Source: Sophora flavescens
Taxonomy: Eukaryota > Streptophyta > Magnoliopsida > Fabales > Fabaceae
Length of the DNA stretch: 64,000 bases
NCBI GenBank assembly: GCA_030762895.1
Contig: CM061068.1
Coordinates: 74,115,228-74,179,227 of the forward strand
Reading direction: 5' to 3'
A program made the translations under genes and the position numbers. A model generated the notes under the pieces. The model did not search any database and was not told the DNA's origin. It worked only from the letters and a program-made list of their open reading frames with translations. Positions within the stretch are counted from its first letter, which is position 1; each line of letters begins with the position of its first letter. Positions 34,700 through 46,160 of this stretch are shown here, in pieces.

Positions 34700-37543
34700 A
34701 TCAATCTAATGATATAAAATAAAAGGAAAATTTTAAACAATACTTTGAGAACACTTGATAGCATTCTTCAAAATAAAATATACATTTTAGCGAAGCAACA
34801 AGGAGCTAAACTCCTTAATATGAAACTCAATTTTTAGCAACTTCTACTCAACTCTATTTCCATTTTCATGTCTTGCATGTGGTGAAAAGTCATCCTACCC
34901 TATGACCATGGTGTTGGCCGAAAACGTCAAGAGGGAAAAAGGAAAGTTTTTTATGGAAATCCCACATGCATGGTTTAAGGACTTTGATTTAGGTATTTTT
35001 TTTAAATTATGTAGTTGTTAAAAATATGCATGTATTCCTTCCTTGTTGTGATTCTATGGCTAAAACTCTAAATTTTTTTGAGTTAGTGAAGCCTAACTTT
35101 TGATCATTGGAAGGATGCATGTTAAAAAACTATATACTTTGCATGATTAATTTTATATGGTGTTTGAAAAAAAATTAACGTTCCTAGCTTTGTTTTCTTG
35201 CAATGGCCTAAACTCACTTGATGAGTTGATGAGGCTTGTTCAAAAATTTTTAAGTAAAATGATGCTTAGAACACTTACATGCATGAAATTGGATTGATGA
35301 AAAATAATACTTTTCCACCATTTCCTGTGAAGGCCGAAACCTATGGTTGATAAGGCTAGGGTTTGAGATTTTATTTTTCAAGTTTTAAATTTTATTTTAC
35401 CTATTTGATACTTAAAAAGTCTAAATCCAAAAGCTTATAGAAATTAAAATTTTCTAACCTATTTTATAGAGCATGGCTGAAAGCATGCATGAAGAATAAG
35501 GGTAATTTATAAAAATTTTAACTTATGTTAAACAATTGTTTTAATTAGAATTGCAATTGTAACGAGAACTCAAGTTTGTTGCTTTGAACCCGCAATTGAA
35601 TCCTTTACCGTTTTACTCTGAGGTAAGAGAAGAAAGCCTAAGGGATATTATTATTATATATGATGACTATGTGTTACCTATGGTTGCTTGATGATGATTG
35701 GTTGAATTATTGGTGATAATGATTTGGTTTAATGATTGATTTTGTTTGGATTAATAGACTGAGTTTTATGTGATTTATATGCATTATGTGTTTATTTGAT
35801 TTGTACAAAGATTATGAGTATATAAATGTGTTGACATAATGATATATTTGTTTAGGTTGTTGCATTGAAAGCCTAACCTTGGGTTAGAGCTCAAATAAAT
35901 AAATTGAGATAAAAGTCTTAATAAAAATTATGGAGAAAGATTATAAATAAATAAATTTCTTTGAAAAGAAGTTTTGATTTAAAAAGAGAAGATAAAATTA
36001 TATTTCAATTTTTTTTGTAACATTAAAAATTTTATGAAAAGGGTAATATTTTCTTTTGAAAATAAGTAGAATTTTGGAAATAATCTAACAAGTCAAAAGG
36101 GATTTCCAAATTAATTCCTTAAATTAGAAGAAATTCTTTTAAAAGAAAAATTAATTTGATTTTTTTTGAAAAAGAATGAAATTTTTTAATCAAGATGAAT
36201 TTTGAAAATGAATTTCAAATAAAAAGTTTTACTGAAAACTTTACTCAAACAATATTTCAATGACTTGATAAGTTATGGAGTTTTGGTTTTTGTTTTGTTT
36301 TTCACTGAACGAAAATATAACGTTGAAAGGTGGACCTAGTAACCGAGACGTCGGGCTACTAGTGTTAATAAACACGTTGATTTATGATCCGTGCCACGTT
36401 GTTGTGGATTGTGTCCTATATACGTTGGTGTGAACTGTATGTCCTACAATACGTTATACAAACGTGGTGAAAGAAGTAAAGGTGAAAAGTTGATTTTTCT
36501 ATGACCACAAAGTCTAAAACTGGTGCATCGATTTAAGACTCTTGTGATTGGACACTCGGACTCAAATTTCCTGTGTTTACAAATTTTAATACATTGAAAA
36601 TTATGGAGGCCGTGAGCCTTTGAGCTTTGACAAGGGAAGAATTATACACAAAGAAAAGCTGCGATAATAAAATGTTTTTTTCATGCATTTGGCAGACATG
36701 CCCAAAGTTGTTTTGTGTGAATACCTTGAAAGGCAAGGTATATCATGCTACGTTGTATCATTGTGCCTTGACTGACAATGAAATCCATATGCCTGGATTA
36801 CTATGCCTTGAGTTGGATAATATGCTATGGATATCCACGCACGTTGCACACTGTGCCAGGAGTTTGTTTTGGACAGTGTAATGGAATAAAACGTTGTGCC
36901 TTTTATGGCAAATTTCGGGTCTGATCAGCTCATTTTAAACAAATTGAAGTTGGGGTCTCCGGAGATTAGGATAGAAGTTGAATTATAGAAGTGTCATGGT
37001 TTTCAAAAAGCGATGATTTTCTCTTTCTATGTACTGCTTAAAGTGATACCTTGTTATTTTTAAATGTTGTTTTTGTATGTTTTGGGTGCATATAGTTGTC
37101 ATAATTATCCATATATTGGTATCTTACCCTTGCATTTTCCTTTATGTATATATGTATGTATCTTGTTATGTTGAGATTAGATAGACCCAAAACTCCCTCT
37201 CGTGCACTCCAGGGTGCAGGCGATCATGTTTGAGGATGCCAACAACCCTGGGGCTTGGGTGATTCATCCGGGGAATCACACGGTCGAGTACACTGGTCCG
37301 GTTTGCACTATAGAAGGAACACGGAAGGGAGGTTCAGAGAGGAGGATTCATACCGTGGAGACCATCCGGATGTCACTTCCACCAGCTTGATTGTATGTAC
37401 AACACCTAGCAGACCTAGGACAGCTAGTGTTAAATCTACCACCTTTGAATGTGGCGCCTGCATCACCTATAGAGGAGGACCGTGAGGAATTCATGGAAGA
37501 AGAACCCCAGTATCATCATATGAGCAGTGATGATGATGATGAT
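34700..37543 (+). mobile_element. T4: T-type LTR, left part (left border approximate)
   Basis: Shares landmarks with the T1 LTR in the same order: AGGGTTTGAGATTT near 35356, GAGGTAAGAGAAG near 35620, CACTGAACGAAAAT near 36303, ACCGAGACGTCGGG near 36340, repeated GTCCTA units near 36410-36450, TCTGATCAGCTCA near 36920 and CTTACCCTTGCA near 37120. It lacks the T1-type sequence after that point and instead carries an ORF-like stretch (37202-37543). Element C is inserted at 37543, and T4 resumes at 52829 to end TGTTACA at 53322. The start was not fixed; a TGTAAT near 34670 is possible. Confidence 0.65.
37202..37543 (+). pseudogene. ORF-like insert in T4 ending in a poly-Asp run, split by element C
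   Basis: One frame reads for 114 codons with a single TGA (37388-37390). It starts near HSRVQAIMFEDANNPG, continues after the stop with PLNVAPASPIEEDREEFMEE, and runs into (GAT)n coding Asp. Across element C the frame continues at 52829 with more Asp codons, then APDEGVGVEVSSSDTSSG, and stops at TAG 52937-52939. The family is not recognised. The acidic C-terminus could be a captured host-gene fragment or an old retroelement ORF. There is no promoter or ATG evidence for expression. Confidence 0.45.
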
Positions 37544-38728
37544 TGACACGCTGTCGCACGCGGGTCAAAAAGAACGAGTGGTTTAAAAACTGCAACTAGG
37601 GCGCGACAACTCGGGTATCGTATCACAAGGACTCTTGTATTGTTATTAACCTCAAAATCAAAATTTTTTTTTGGGGGGGGGGGGGGGGTGTTGAATGATT
37701 CAATTAAGAAAAACAACGCAAATAAGTGATTGTCAAATAAGCTAAAAACGATTAATCTACTGTTCTCGGTTTCCCAACTATCATCGGTTCATATAAATTC
37801 CAAGCCCTAAGCGGATTCTAATCCCCTATCGATTGTAGCAACAATTAACAAGCGAAATTGACACTACGAGATATATGTTCCTAATTCCCGAATTAAGCAA
37901 ACGGGGTGAAGCTCTCGTGAATTAAGCAAACACGATTGAACACACGCGAATTAAGCAAACGCGATTAGGTATAGGAACATAACATCACCGAAATAAATCA
38001 ACACATATTCTATACAACCTGAATTAAGAAAACAAGACATATAGGATAGTATTGAAAGGAAGAAGCAAATTAATCCGGGAATTACAGAACCTCAAGTGCG
38101 ACGGAAACCGATTACAGCAGACTAATCTCAGGGAATTAGTTCTCCATTAAAAACGTAATACAAACCTATAAAATTCGTAAACAGTGAATCTCCAAAAGTT
38201 CCCCTAATCTGCCCTAAAACAGCAATTTATAACCTTCAGGATCTGCGCCCGCTCGCGAGGCGAACATTAAAAGTGGCGCGAGTTCAAAATTGGGTTCTCG
38301 CGAGGCGAGACGGTGATTCGCGGGGCGAGACTGAAAGGGTGACATTCTCTGGTACAGTCAAGCCTTCAGGCTCGCGTGGCGAGATAGTGATTCGCGAGGC
38401 GAGATAGAAAGGATGACTGTTGCTGTTCAGGTTGGTCTTCAGGCTCGCGAGACGAGTAGCTTCTCGCTAGGCGAAACTTCCAGGATTGAAATTTCCACTG
38501 TTTTCTTCATTCCCTTGACTCTAGGTGCTTCCCTTTTAACCTGAAAACATGAAATAGCAGTAAATGCTTTATTTGACTCATAATTAACTAAAATTACTTA
38601 AGAAACTCAAAATGTTGCTTTAGGACAATCAAATCCAAATCTGGGCTAAAATGAGATTGAAACTCGGATAATTAGTGCAAAAGCCATGGTCTTACTAGTA
38701 TAAAACTAGTCGAGCCAGAGGCTTATCA
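37544..38728 (-). repeat. 3' LTR of element C (1185 bp)
   Basis: On the minus strand it begins TGATAAGCCTCTGGCTCGAC, like A-D for the first 16 bases, and ends in a TGTCA-like terminus (TGACACGC on the plus strand). It carries the palindrome array at 38252-38475 and a TATA box (TTTATAA) near 38226-38232. It differs from the 5' LTR by lacking one 19-bp palindrome unit and by a long homopolymer: T run plus 16 G (37673-37688) against 4 G in the 5' LTR. Confidence 0.93.
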
Positions 38729-40172
38729 AAATACCCCAAACGTAAACTTTGCTTGTCCCCAAGCAAACTAAAACTCAAAAAGACTCAAACTTGGCAAGCT
38801 TAAGGGATTCGACCAATTCCGCACAAATTTCATGCAATTTTGACAAGACAAATTTTCTTCAATGTTTCCCCCCTTTTCAACAATGCAATCCCCACATTCA
38901 TTTACTTTAAACAATTGAGAATTCCATCGTTCATGCAATCAGTAATCTAAGTTGAGGATCCAAGTTACACACAAAAGGGAGATTACCAATTTCAAACAAT
39001 TGCCTTCCTCACAAGGGCATGTAATATTTCACTCATTCGCTCAATTTGTCCAGGCTATCAACTTTTTACTCATTTTCACATTTCAAGAGCACTTCCCATG
39101 AATTTGATTTTCATCTCAAACAAGGTTCCCACGAAAACATGCATGCAACATCAAAAGGTCTTTTAAAGGTTGTAATGGGGCCTGGCTAGAGGTAGGATAT
39201 TCAAAGGTACTAGGCTTAAGTCCCTAGGAACTAAGAGAGCATGAGCATTCTGACACATTGAACTTCCACTCAAGTTTCTTTTTCCATTTTTCTTTTTGCT
39301 TTGGGTGACTACAACCTTTTTCTTCCAATACCCTTTTTTGACATTTTTGTGTTTTTCCTTTTTTTTTATCTTTTTTTTTTTTTTTGCCTTTGGCTCCAAC
39401 CTTTACTTTTCTTTTTCTCAACCCAGAATGACATATTGTATCCATGTAGCCACCCCAAACTTAGTTTCTTTCAACCCTTGTCTTGCTAAGCTTCCATGCT
39501 CTCCTAATCCTAAGATTGGGTTAACATGGTTTTTCCAGATTTTTGGCTTATAGCATAAGGTCATCAAGAAACATTAGGCTTATTAGGCTCAAAGGGGCTA
39601 ACTAGGGAACATGCATTAGGGATGGTTCTTTTAGGCCAAGTAGTTATTTCAAAGAAAATTGCCTAGATCATTTTATGCAACCACATAAGCATGCAAACCA
39701 TGAAGAGATTCAAGCAAATTCGGGAAAGTGCAACTTAAAAGTGCTTCACACAATTAAAAACATGTTGGAGGCTCAAATCCTCACCTGGACATTTTTCGTA
39801 AATTGTTTGACCGAGATTCAATCCCTAGTGTGTGCATCCCTTCACCCCAAACTTATCATAAATCATGCAATCACAATAGAATATCTCAAAGTTCAATTTT
39901 CAATTTTTCACATGGGGGATCAATTTTCAATTTCAAAACCTAGGGGGAAATCATCAACAGTCAACATATATCATGCAATCTATCTATGCAAATTCAACAA
40001 AACCCAATCAAGCTTGCCGACACAAGACTCAAACACAAACGACTCAAAGCAACACAAACAAAACAAAAACAAAACAATTGGTTCCCTCCCCCACACTTAA
40101 AACATACATTGTCCTCAATGAAAGAACATAAATATAAAATCAGAGTGCGGGAAAGGAGAAGGTGCTCCCTGA
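38729..40172 (-). other. 3' non-coding region of element C
   Basis: No ORF with a family signature, and no env-like gene. The sequence is homologous to the 3' regions of A, B and D (for example ATGCAAACCATGAAGAGATT near 39693). It ends on the minus strand with GGACAAGCAAAG and a purine-rich TTTGGGGTATTTT just before the 3' LTR. Confidence 0.8.
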
Positions 40173-40757
40173 TCAAGTTGTAGTGTAGGTGGGCTCTCCC
40201 AAGGAGAGCTCTTCAATAGTAGCATCTTCAGGCACCGAGCGCTCATGGAATAGCTTCAAGCACTGCCCATTAACCTTAAAGACCTTGTTGCTACCTGTAC
40301 TTTTTATTTCTACCGCACCATGAGGGATAACATTAGTGACAACAAATGGGCCAATCCACTTGGATCGAAGTTTCCCAGCCATCACCTTCAGGCGGGAGTT
40401 AAACAGTAAAACATGTTGGCCCACAAAGAATTCCTTCCTAGAAATCATCTGATCATGGAAGTGCTTAGCTTTCTCTTTGTAGAATCGAGAGCTTTCATAG
40501 GCTTCTAGCCTAAGCTCTTCAAGCTGCTGTAATTGGAGTTTTCTTTCAATGCCTGCTTTTTGCATTTCCAAATTACAGCTTTTGACCGCCCAATAAGCAC
40601 GATGCTCAATTTCTACAGGAAGGTGACATGCCTTACCGAACACAAGTCTATAGGGAGACATCCCTATTGGTGTCTTGAAGGTTGTTCTTTGAGCCCAAAG
40701 TGCGTCTTCTAGATAACGGCTCCGGTCCTTCCTATTTGGTTGCACCACTTTCTCCAA
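40173..40757 (-). pseudogene. Integrase C-terminal part of element C
   Basis: A 194-codon frame carrying the end of the integrase: YLEDALWAQRTTFKTPIGMSPYRLVFGKACHLPVEIEHRAYWA is the conserved catalytic-core end of Athila/Ty3 integrases. It is followed by the basic C-terminal segment (LRSKWIGPFVV, HGAVEI). It overlaps the preceding frame by a few codons in a different register, so a frameshift separates it from the D-D part. The last signature is KLFHERSVPEDA, then TAG. Confidence 0.88.
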
Positions 40758-42192
40758 GATCTGTTTGAGATCTCTGCCTGCCCATTAGTCTGGGATGATA
40801 TGCAGTAGAGACCCTGTGCACAACTCCATACTTTCGGAGTAAAGCTTCCATGGTGCGGTTGCAGAAATGAGTGCCTTGGTCACTTATGATACCACGAGGT
40901 ATTCCGAACCTGCAAAAGATATTGGACCTGACAAAGTTTGCAACAACTCTAGAGTCATTAGTCCTAGTGGGGATAGCTTCCACCCACTTTGAAACATAAT
41001 CAACAGCCAGTAAAATATAGAGAAAACCAAAAGATGCAGGGAAAGGACCCATAAAGTCAATTCCCCACACATCAAACACCTCACAGAAAAGCATAGGTTG
41101 CTGAGGCATTTCACTCTTACGAGTGATGGCTGTACCTACTGTCTGACACTCTTTACAAGTCCGGTAAACCTCATAAGCATCTCTAAAAATGGTGGGCCAA
41201 TAAAAACCTGAGTCCAGGATTTTTCTTGCAGTCCTTTGTGGCCCAAAGTGTCCCCCTACTTGAGAAGCATGAGAAAAGTGCAGAATAGATTCAATCTCAT
41301 AGTCGGGGACACATATCCTAATTACCTGATCACTGCCAAACTTCCAAAGATATGGATCATCCCAAACATAATATTTGTCATCACTCCTGAGTTTGTGAAT
41401 TTGTGACCTAGTTGCACCTGTCGGAAAAACACCAATAACAAGATAATTAACAATATCAGTCAACCAAGGAGTTACCCCATGTAACTGTAAAAGCTGCTCA
41501 TCAGGAAAGTCATCCTGAATGGGGGAAGGATCCTCATCCCTCTCTATTCTGCTCAAGTGATCAGCCACCAAATTCTCATCTCCACTCTTATCTTTTATCT
41601 CCACACTAAACTCTTGGAGCAACAACATCCACCGAATCAATCTCGGTTTTGCTTCTGGTTTCTTCAACAAGTACTTTAGAGCTGCATGGTCAGTGAAAAC
41701 AACAACCTTGGAACCTAGGAAATATGATCTGAATTTATCAAGAGCAAAAACAATAGCTAGAAGTTCCTTTTCAGTAGTGGTGTAATTAGCCTGTGCAGTA
41801 TCCAAAGTCCTAGAAGCATAATAAATCACATGGGCAGCCTTGCCCACACTTTGTGCAAGGACCGCCCCCACAGCATAGTTAGAAGCATCACACATGATCT
41901 CAAAAGGGAGGGTCCAGTCAGGAGGCTGGATGATGGGAGTGGAGGTCAATGCCTTCTTCAAGAAATCAAACGCCTTTCTGCAGTTGTTATCAAAGTTGAA
42001 AATGGCGTCATTCTTCAAGTTTGACAGAGGGAGAGCTATCTTGCTGAAATCATTTATGAAGCGCCTGTAGAAACCTGCATGACCAAGAAAAGAACGAATC
42101 TCGCGAACGCAAGATGGGTAAGGAAGTGTAGAAATCACATCAATCTTAGCAGGATCTACTGAAATACCCTTTTCAGAAATGATATGCCCCAA
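40732..42192 (-). pseudogene. RT thumb, RNase H and integrase (zinc finger, D-D) of element C
   Basis: A 486-codon open frame. Residues 1-55: end of RT (GHIISEKGISVDPAKI, RSFLGHAGFYRRF). About 75-215: RNase H (FEIMCDASNYAVGAVLAQ, YTTTEKELLAIVFALDKFR, FTDHAALKYLL, DENLVADHLSR). About 300-355: integrase zinc finger with HFSHASQVGGHFG and CKECQ. About 375: first catalytic Asp in WGIDFMGPF. About 435: second in SDQGTHF. The frame is lost just before the catalytic Glu region, where small deletions are suspected around 40760-40800. Upstream it is separated from the RT frame by a TAG (42202-42204). Confidence 0.92.
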
Positions 42193-42201
42193 AACAATCC
42201 C

Positions 42202-44277
42202 CTATTCAACCATAAAATGGCATTTTTCATAGTTCAAAACAAGGTCAGTTTCAATGCATCTTTCCAAAACCAGATTCAAACTATGCAAGCATGCATCCAA
42301 TGAGGAACCATAAACAGTAAAATCATCCATGAACACTTCCATGCAATTCTCAATATATTCAGTAAAAATACTAATCATGCATCTCTGGAATGTGCCAGGA
42401 GCATTGCAAAGACCAAATGGCATCCTCCTGTAAGCAAAAGTGCCGAAAGGGCACGTGAAAGTTGTCTTCTCTTGATCCTCTAGTGCAATGTGGATCTGGA
42501 AGTAACCTGAAAAACCATCAAGAAAGCAATAGTGTGATTTACCGGCTAGCCGTTTAAGCATCTGATCGATGAACGGCAAAGGAAAGTGATCCTTTCCAGT
42601 AGCCTGGTTCAATCTCCTGTAATCAATGCAAACTCTCCAGCTATTCTGAACTCTAGTGGGAACAAGTTCATCATTTTCATTTTTCACCACTATGAGTCCA
42701 GATTTCTTAGGTACAACTTGCACTAGGCTCACCCAATTACTGTCAGAGATAGGGTATATGATACCCGCATGCAAGAGTTTTGTTACCTCCTTCTTGACAA
42801 CATCAAGAATCAATGGATTGAGCCGCCTTTGGGGCTGCCTAACTGTTTTAGCCCTATCCTCCAACAAAATCCTATGCATCCACCTGGAGGGGCTAATACC
42901 TGGTATGTCAGCCAAGGTCCACCCAATTGCCTTCTTATGCTTCTTCAAAACCTCCAAGAGCTTAGTTTCCTGGTCAAAATCAAGGTTAGAGGAAATTATA
43001 ACTGGAAGTTTTTCATTCCTCTCCAAATAAGCATACTTCAGATTTCCAGGAAGTGGCTTAAGCTCTAGGGAGGGTGGCTGCTCAATGGATGGTATGTTTG
43101 GGGCAGCCGTGCTGTCAAGAACTTCAGCTGAACAAACAGCTTCACTTACACAATCACCCTGCAAGGTAGCATCAATCTCAACACAAACAGCACAAGGGTC
43201 AGTGTTAGTACAATCAGCACATAAATAAATATCATCAAAACCAGAAATAGATGGAAAATCAGCAACCAAGTCATCATAGGTGTCATCAACAATTTCAGAG
43301 AGCAACTCTATTTGAAAGACAGAGTGCTCTTCCAAGGGATGCTTCATAGCATCGAAAATGTTGAATTTTGTAACAATGTCACCAAATTCCATGGACATGG
43401 TTCCATCATCAACATCAATCTTTGTCTTCGCCGTTTTCATGAACGGTCTGCCCAGAATGATTGGGGATCTGCTTGAATTTGTTTCCCCTTCCATGTCCAG
43501 GATGTAAAAGTCAGCAAGGAAAATCAAGTCATTAACTTGTACCAGCACATCTTCTACCACTCCAATGGGGCGAGCATTGGTCCTGTTTGCCAACTGAATA
43601 GTAAGACCCATATGTTGCAAAGGACCAAGATCAAGATTGCTGAAAACAGAAGTGGGCATGACATTAATAGAAGCTCCTAAATCCAACATGCAATTGTCGA
43701 ATTTACTGTCCCCAATGGTGCATGGAATAGTAAAAGTTCCCAGATCCTTGCATTTCTGTGGCATTGCCTGCATGAGGACTGAAACAGTAACCTTCTCAGG
43801 TGCAGGCTTAAGTTGAATGAGGGCTGAAACATTTCGCCCTAAATTGACTCTCTCATTACCCTTCAACCTCCTCTTGTGTGTGCACAAATCCTTCAGAAAC
43901 TTTGCATATTTCGGGACCTGCTTAATCGCATCAAGGAGCGGAATGTTCACTGCCACCTTTCTGAATACATCCAGAATCTCTCTCTCTTTGTCTCCCTCAT
44001 CAATCTTCTTACTTTTCAGCACTCTTTGCGGGAAGGGGATTGGTGGCACATACTCTTTCTCAGCTTCAACAACAGGAGGTTCAGGTGTTACCTCAATAGT
44101 TTCTTTATCTTTTCCAGGGGCTGCCTCTACAACTTTCCCGGATCTCAAAGAAATTGCACTCACATTAGGATTTGGAACATTAGGATTCACCACTGTTTGT
44201 GCAGGTAGTTGGATCGATTCTTGAGCTTGCTTCATGGCATTCATTGAAGTGGCAAGCTGTCCAATCTGTGTCTGCAA
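42202..44277 (-). pseudogene. Gag end, protease and RT of element C
   Basis: A 691-codon frame. It starts within Gag (QTQIGQLATSMNAMKQAQ, then the post-knuckle signature SAISLRSGKV). Aspartic protease lies near residue 205 with the active-site motif LDLGASINVMP. A linker region with Cys/Asp-rich sequence follows, then RT from about residue 440: RVCIDYRRLNQATGKDHFPLPFID, FLDGFSGYFQI, MPFGLCNAPGTFQRCM and the catalytic FMDDFTVYG. It ends at TAG inside the conserved KCHFMV region. Apart from the terminal stop the frame is intact, which points to fairly recent activity of the family. Confidence 0.93.
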
Positions 44278-44368
44278 AGTATGAATACTAGCATCCGTTC
44301 GCTGCTGAAACTATCCAATCTGTGTCTGCAAAGTATGAATACTAGCATCCGTTCGCTGCTGAAACTAG
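44261..44368 (-). repeat. 54-bp in-frame tandem duplication in gag of element C, each copy with an amber codon
   Basis: 44261-44314 and 44315-44368 are the same 54 bases. On the minus strand each reads TAG (44311-44313 and 44365-44367) followed by FQQRTDASIHTLQTQI. The duplication keeps the frame but doubles the stop codon. Confidence 0.92.
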
Positions 44369-44681
44369 AGATTGTTTGCAGCCATTTGCTTGACAAGGTC
44401 CTCTAGTGAAGGTCCAGAAGGTGCAGAGGTGGTCCCTTGGGGAGAATTCTGTGGTGGTGCCAGCGGTAACATTGGTTGTTGCTGTTGTGCAGATGAGTTC
44501 CCATACCGAAGGTTCGGATGGTTTCTCCAGTTGGGGTGGTACTTATTAGTGGAGAGGTCAGGAATGTTGTACCTGTTCTGATTGTTGCATTGATTGTAGA
44601 GATTGGCTGCATATGCTTGAGGCAAATCAGTGACTGACTCATCTTTCAGAATGGGGCATGCATCGGTCAGGTGTTCAGGAG
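44365..44681 (-). pseudogene. Element C gag, part downstream of the B insertion
   Basis: Continues the gag frame on the left of element B. It supplies the second half of the zinc knuckle (SPEHLTDACPIL), then a Gln/Asn-rich low-complexity part (NQCNNQNRYN) and a Pro-rich part, up to SLEDLVKQMAANNL and the first amber codon. Together with 50631-51529 it shows the canonical C-X2-C-X4-H-X4-C spacing of the knuckle. Confidence 0.88.
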
Positions 44682-44686
44682 AAGTA

Positions 44687-46160
44687 TGGTTGAGTCACCG
44701 GCAAGTGTACCGGGTCGTCGCAAGTAATAAAATAAACACGGTAAGTAATTACCGAGGTCGAACTCAGGGATTGGGCTACCAATTCAACTAATCCGCGGGA
44801 AATCCGATACGTTTGGTCAAGCGAAGAAAGTGGTTGAGAGAGAGAGAGATTATTATCGCAATTCAATTAACAAATCAAATAAAGCTAAGGTGTTAAAATC
44901 AGAAATTAAAATATCCAAGGTCTCAAATCCACCTACCCAATCATGTATAGTACCCAAGTGATGATGAATTCCTCCCTAAGTTCAATTACGATGTCAACCG
45001 GGACCCCTAATTTCTCCTATATCCACTGTCGTGCTCAATAGGACGTATTCGACGATTGGATTAATTACTTACTAGGTCTCATAATCCTAATCCCAAATTC
45101 TATTAATTCTTGTTCCCTATAAGGTTGCACTAATCTCCTAAATCCACTGTCATGCTCATTATTCAATTAGTGATTCCAATCCAAGTTCTAAAACGTGAAT
45201 CGCCGATCAGCCTCAACACGTTTAACTAGTCAATCACGCAACACATATGATCAACACAATCAAATCAGAATTGGAAAACATAAATTGAGACAAGGGAGAA
45301 ATAGATACATCACATGAACACTATACCGCCATGGGCGGCTTCATTGATCCCTCAGACGAGGGGATTAGTTCCTCATGCCCGTGACGACGCACAAACAATC
45401 CGACATAATCTCCATAATAAAATAAAATAAGAAAAAGGGAGACGCAGCTCCAGAGAAAACAAGGATTCGTAACTAAACTGATCTAAACAAGTGGAAAAAC
45501 TTGGATCCCCCAAAAGCTGATCTGAAACAGCCTTTAAATAAGGATTCTGGTTCTTGCCCGCTCGCGGGGCGAGAATCTCTCACGAGGTGAATTTTAGTTT
45601 TGGCGCGCATTCAAATTTGGACTCTCGCGAGGCGAGAGTGTATTTCGCGGGGCGAGACTTCAATTCTAGGCTGTGACCTTCATCACGGCTAGGCCGTGAT
45701 GGTCTCTGTCTTCCAGGGTCTTCAGGCTCTCGCGAGGCGAGAAGCCTCTCGCGTGGCGAATTTCAGTTTTGGCTCCATCCTGAGTTTGAATGATTGCAAG
45801 GCGAACTGTGATTGGCGAGGCGAGACAGAATGTATGACTGTTGCTATTTTTCTGATCTTCAGGATCGCAAGGCGAGAATCCACTCGCGGGGCGAGTATCT
45901 TCAAAATGGAAATTTCCACTGTTTCTTGACTTTCCTTGACTCTCGGAGCTTCACTTCTAACCTGAAATAATAAAAAGAAACAAAAAGCGTAATTCTATTC
46001 AAAATAGACTAAAAACTACTAAAAATTCCTAGAATGAGTCAAAGTTTACTTAGGAACAAAACAAGGCAAAATTTGGGCGAAAACGAGATTGAACTCGAAT
46101 AATTAGCACAGAAACCACAGTCCATCTAGTTATAAAACTAGATAAGCCAGAGGCTTATCA
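44687..46160 (-). repeat. 3' LTR of element B (1474 bp)
   Basis: Starts TGGTTGAGTCACC on the plus strand (the LTR end) and finishes GGCTTATCA (the LTR start). It has palindromes at 45560-45900, mostly in pairs 18-20 bp apart, and one ATCACGGC-CTA-GCCGTGAT hairpin near 45683. Confidence 0.95.

Noticed and set aside
38729..40172. Possible env-like gene in element C
   Set aside because: Only short frames, not shared with the homologous region of A, B and D, and no signal peptide or transmembrane pattern worth naming.
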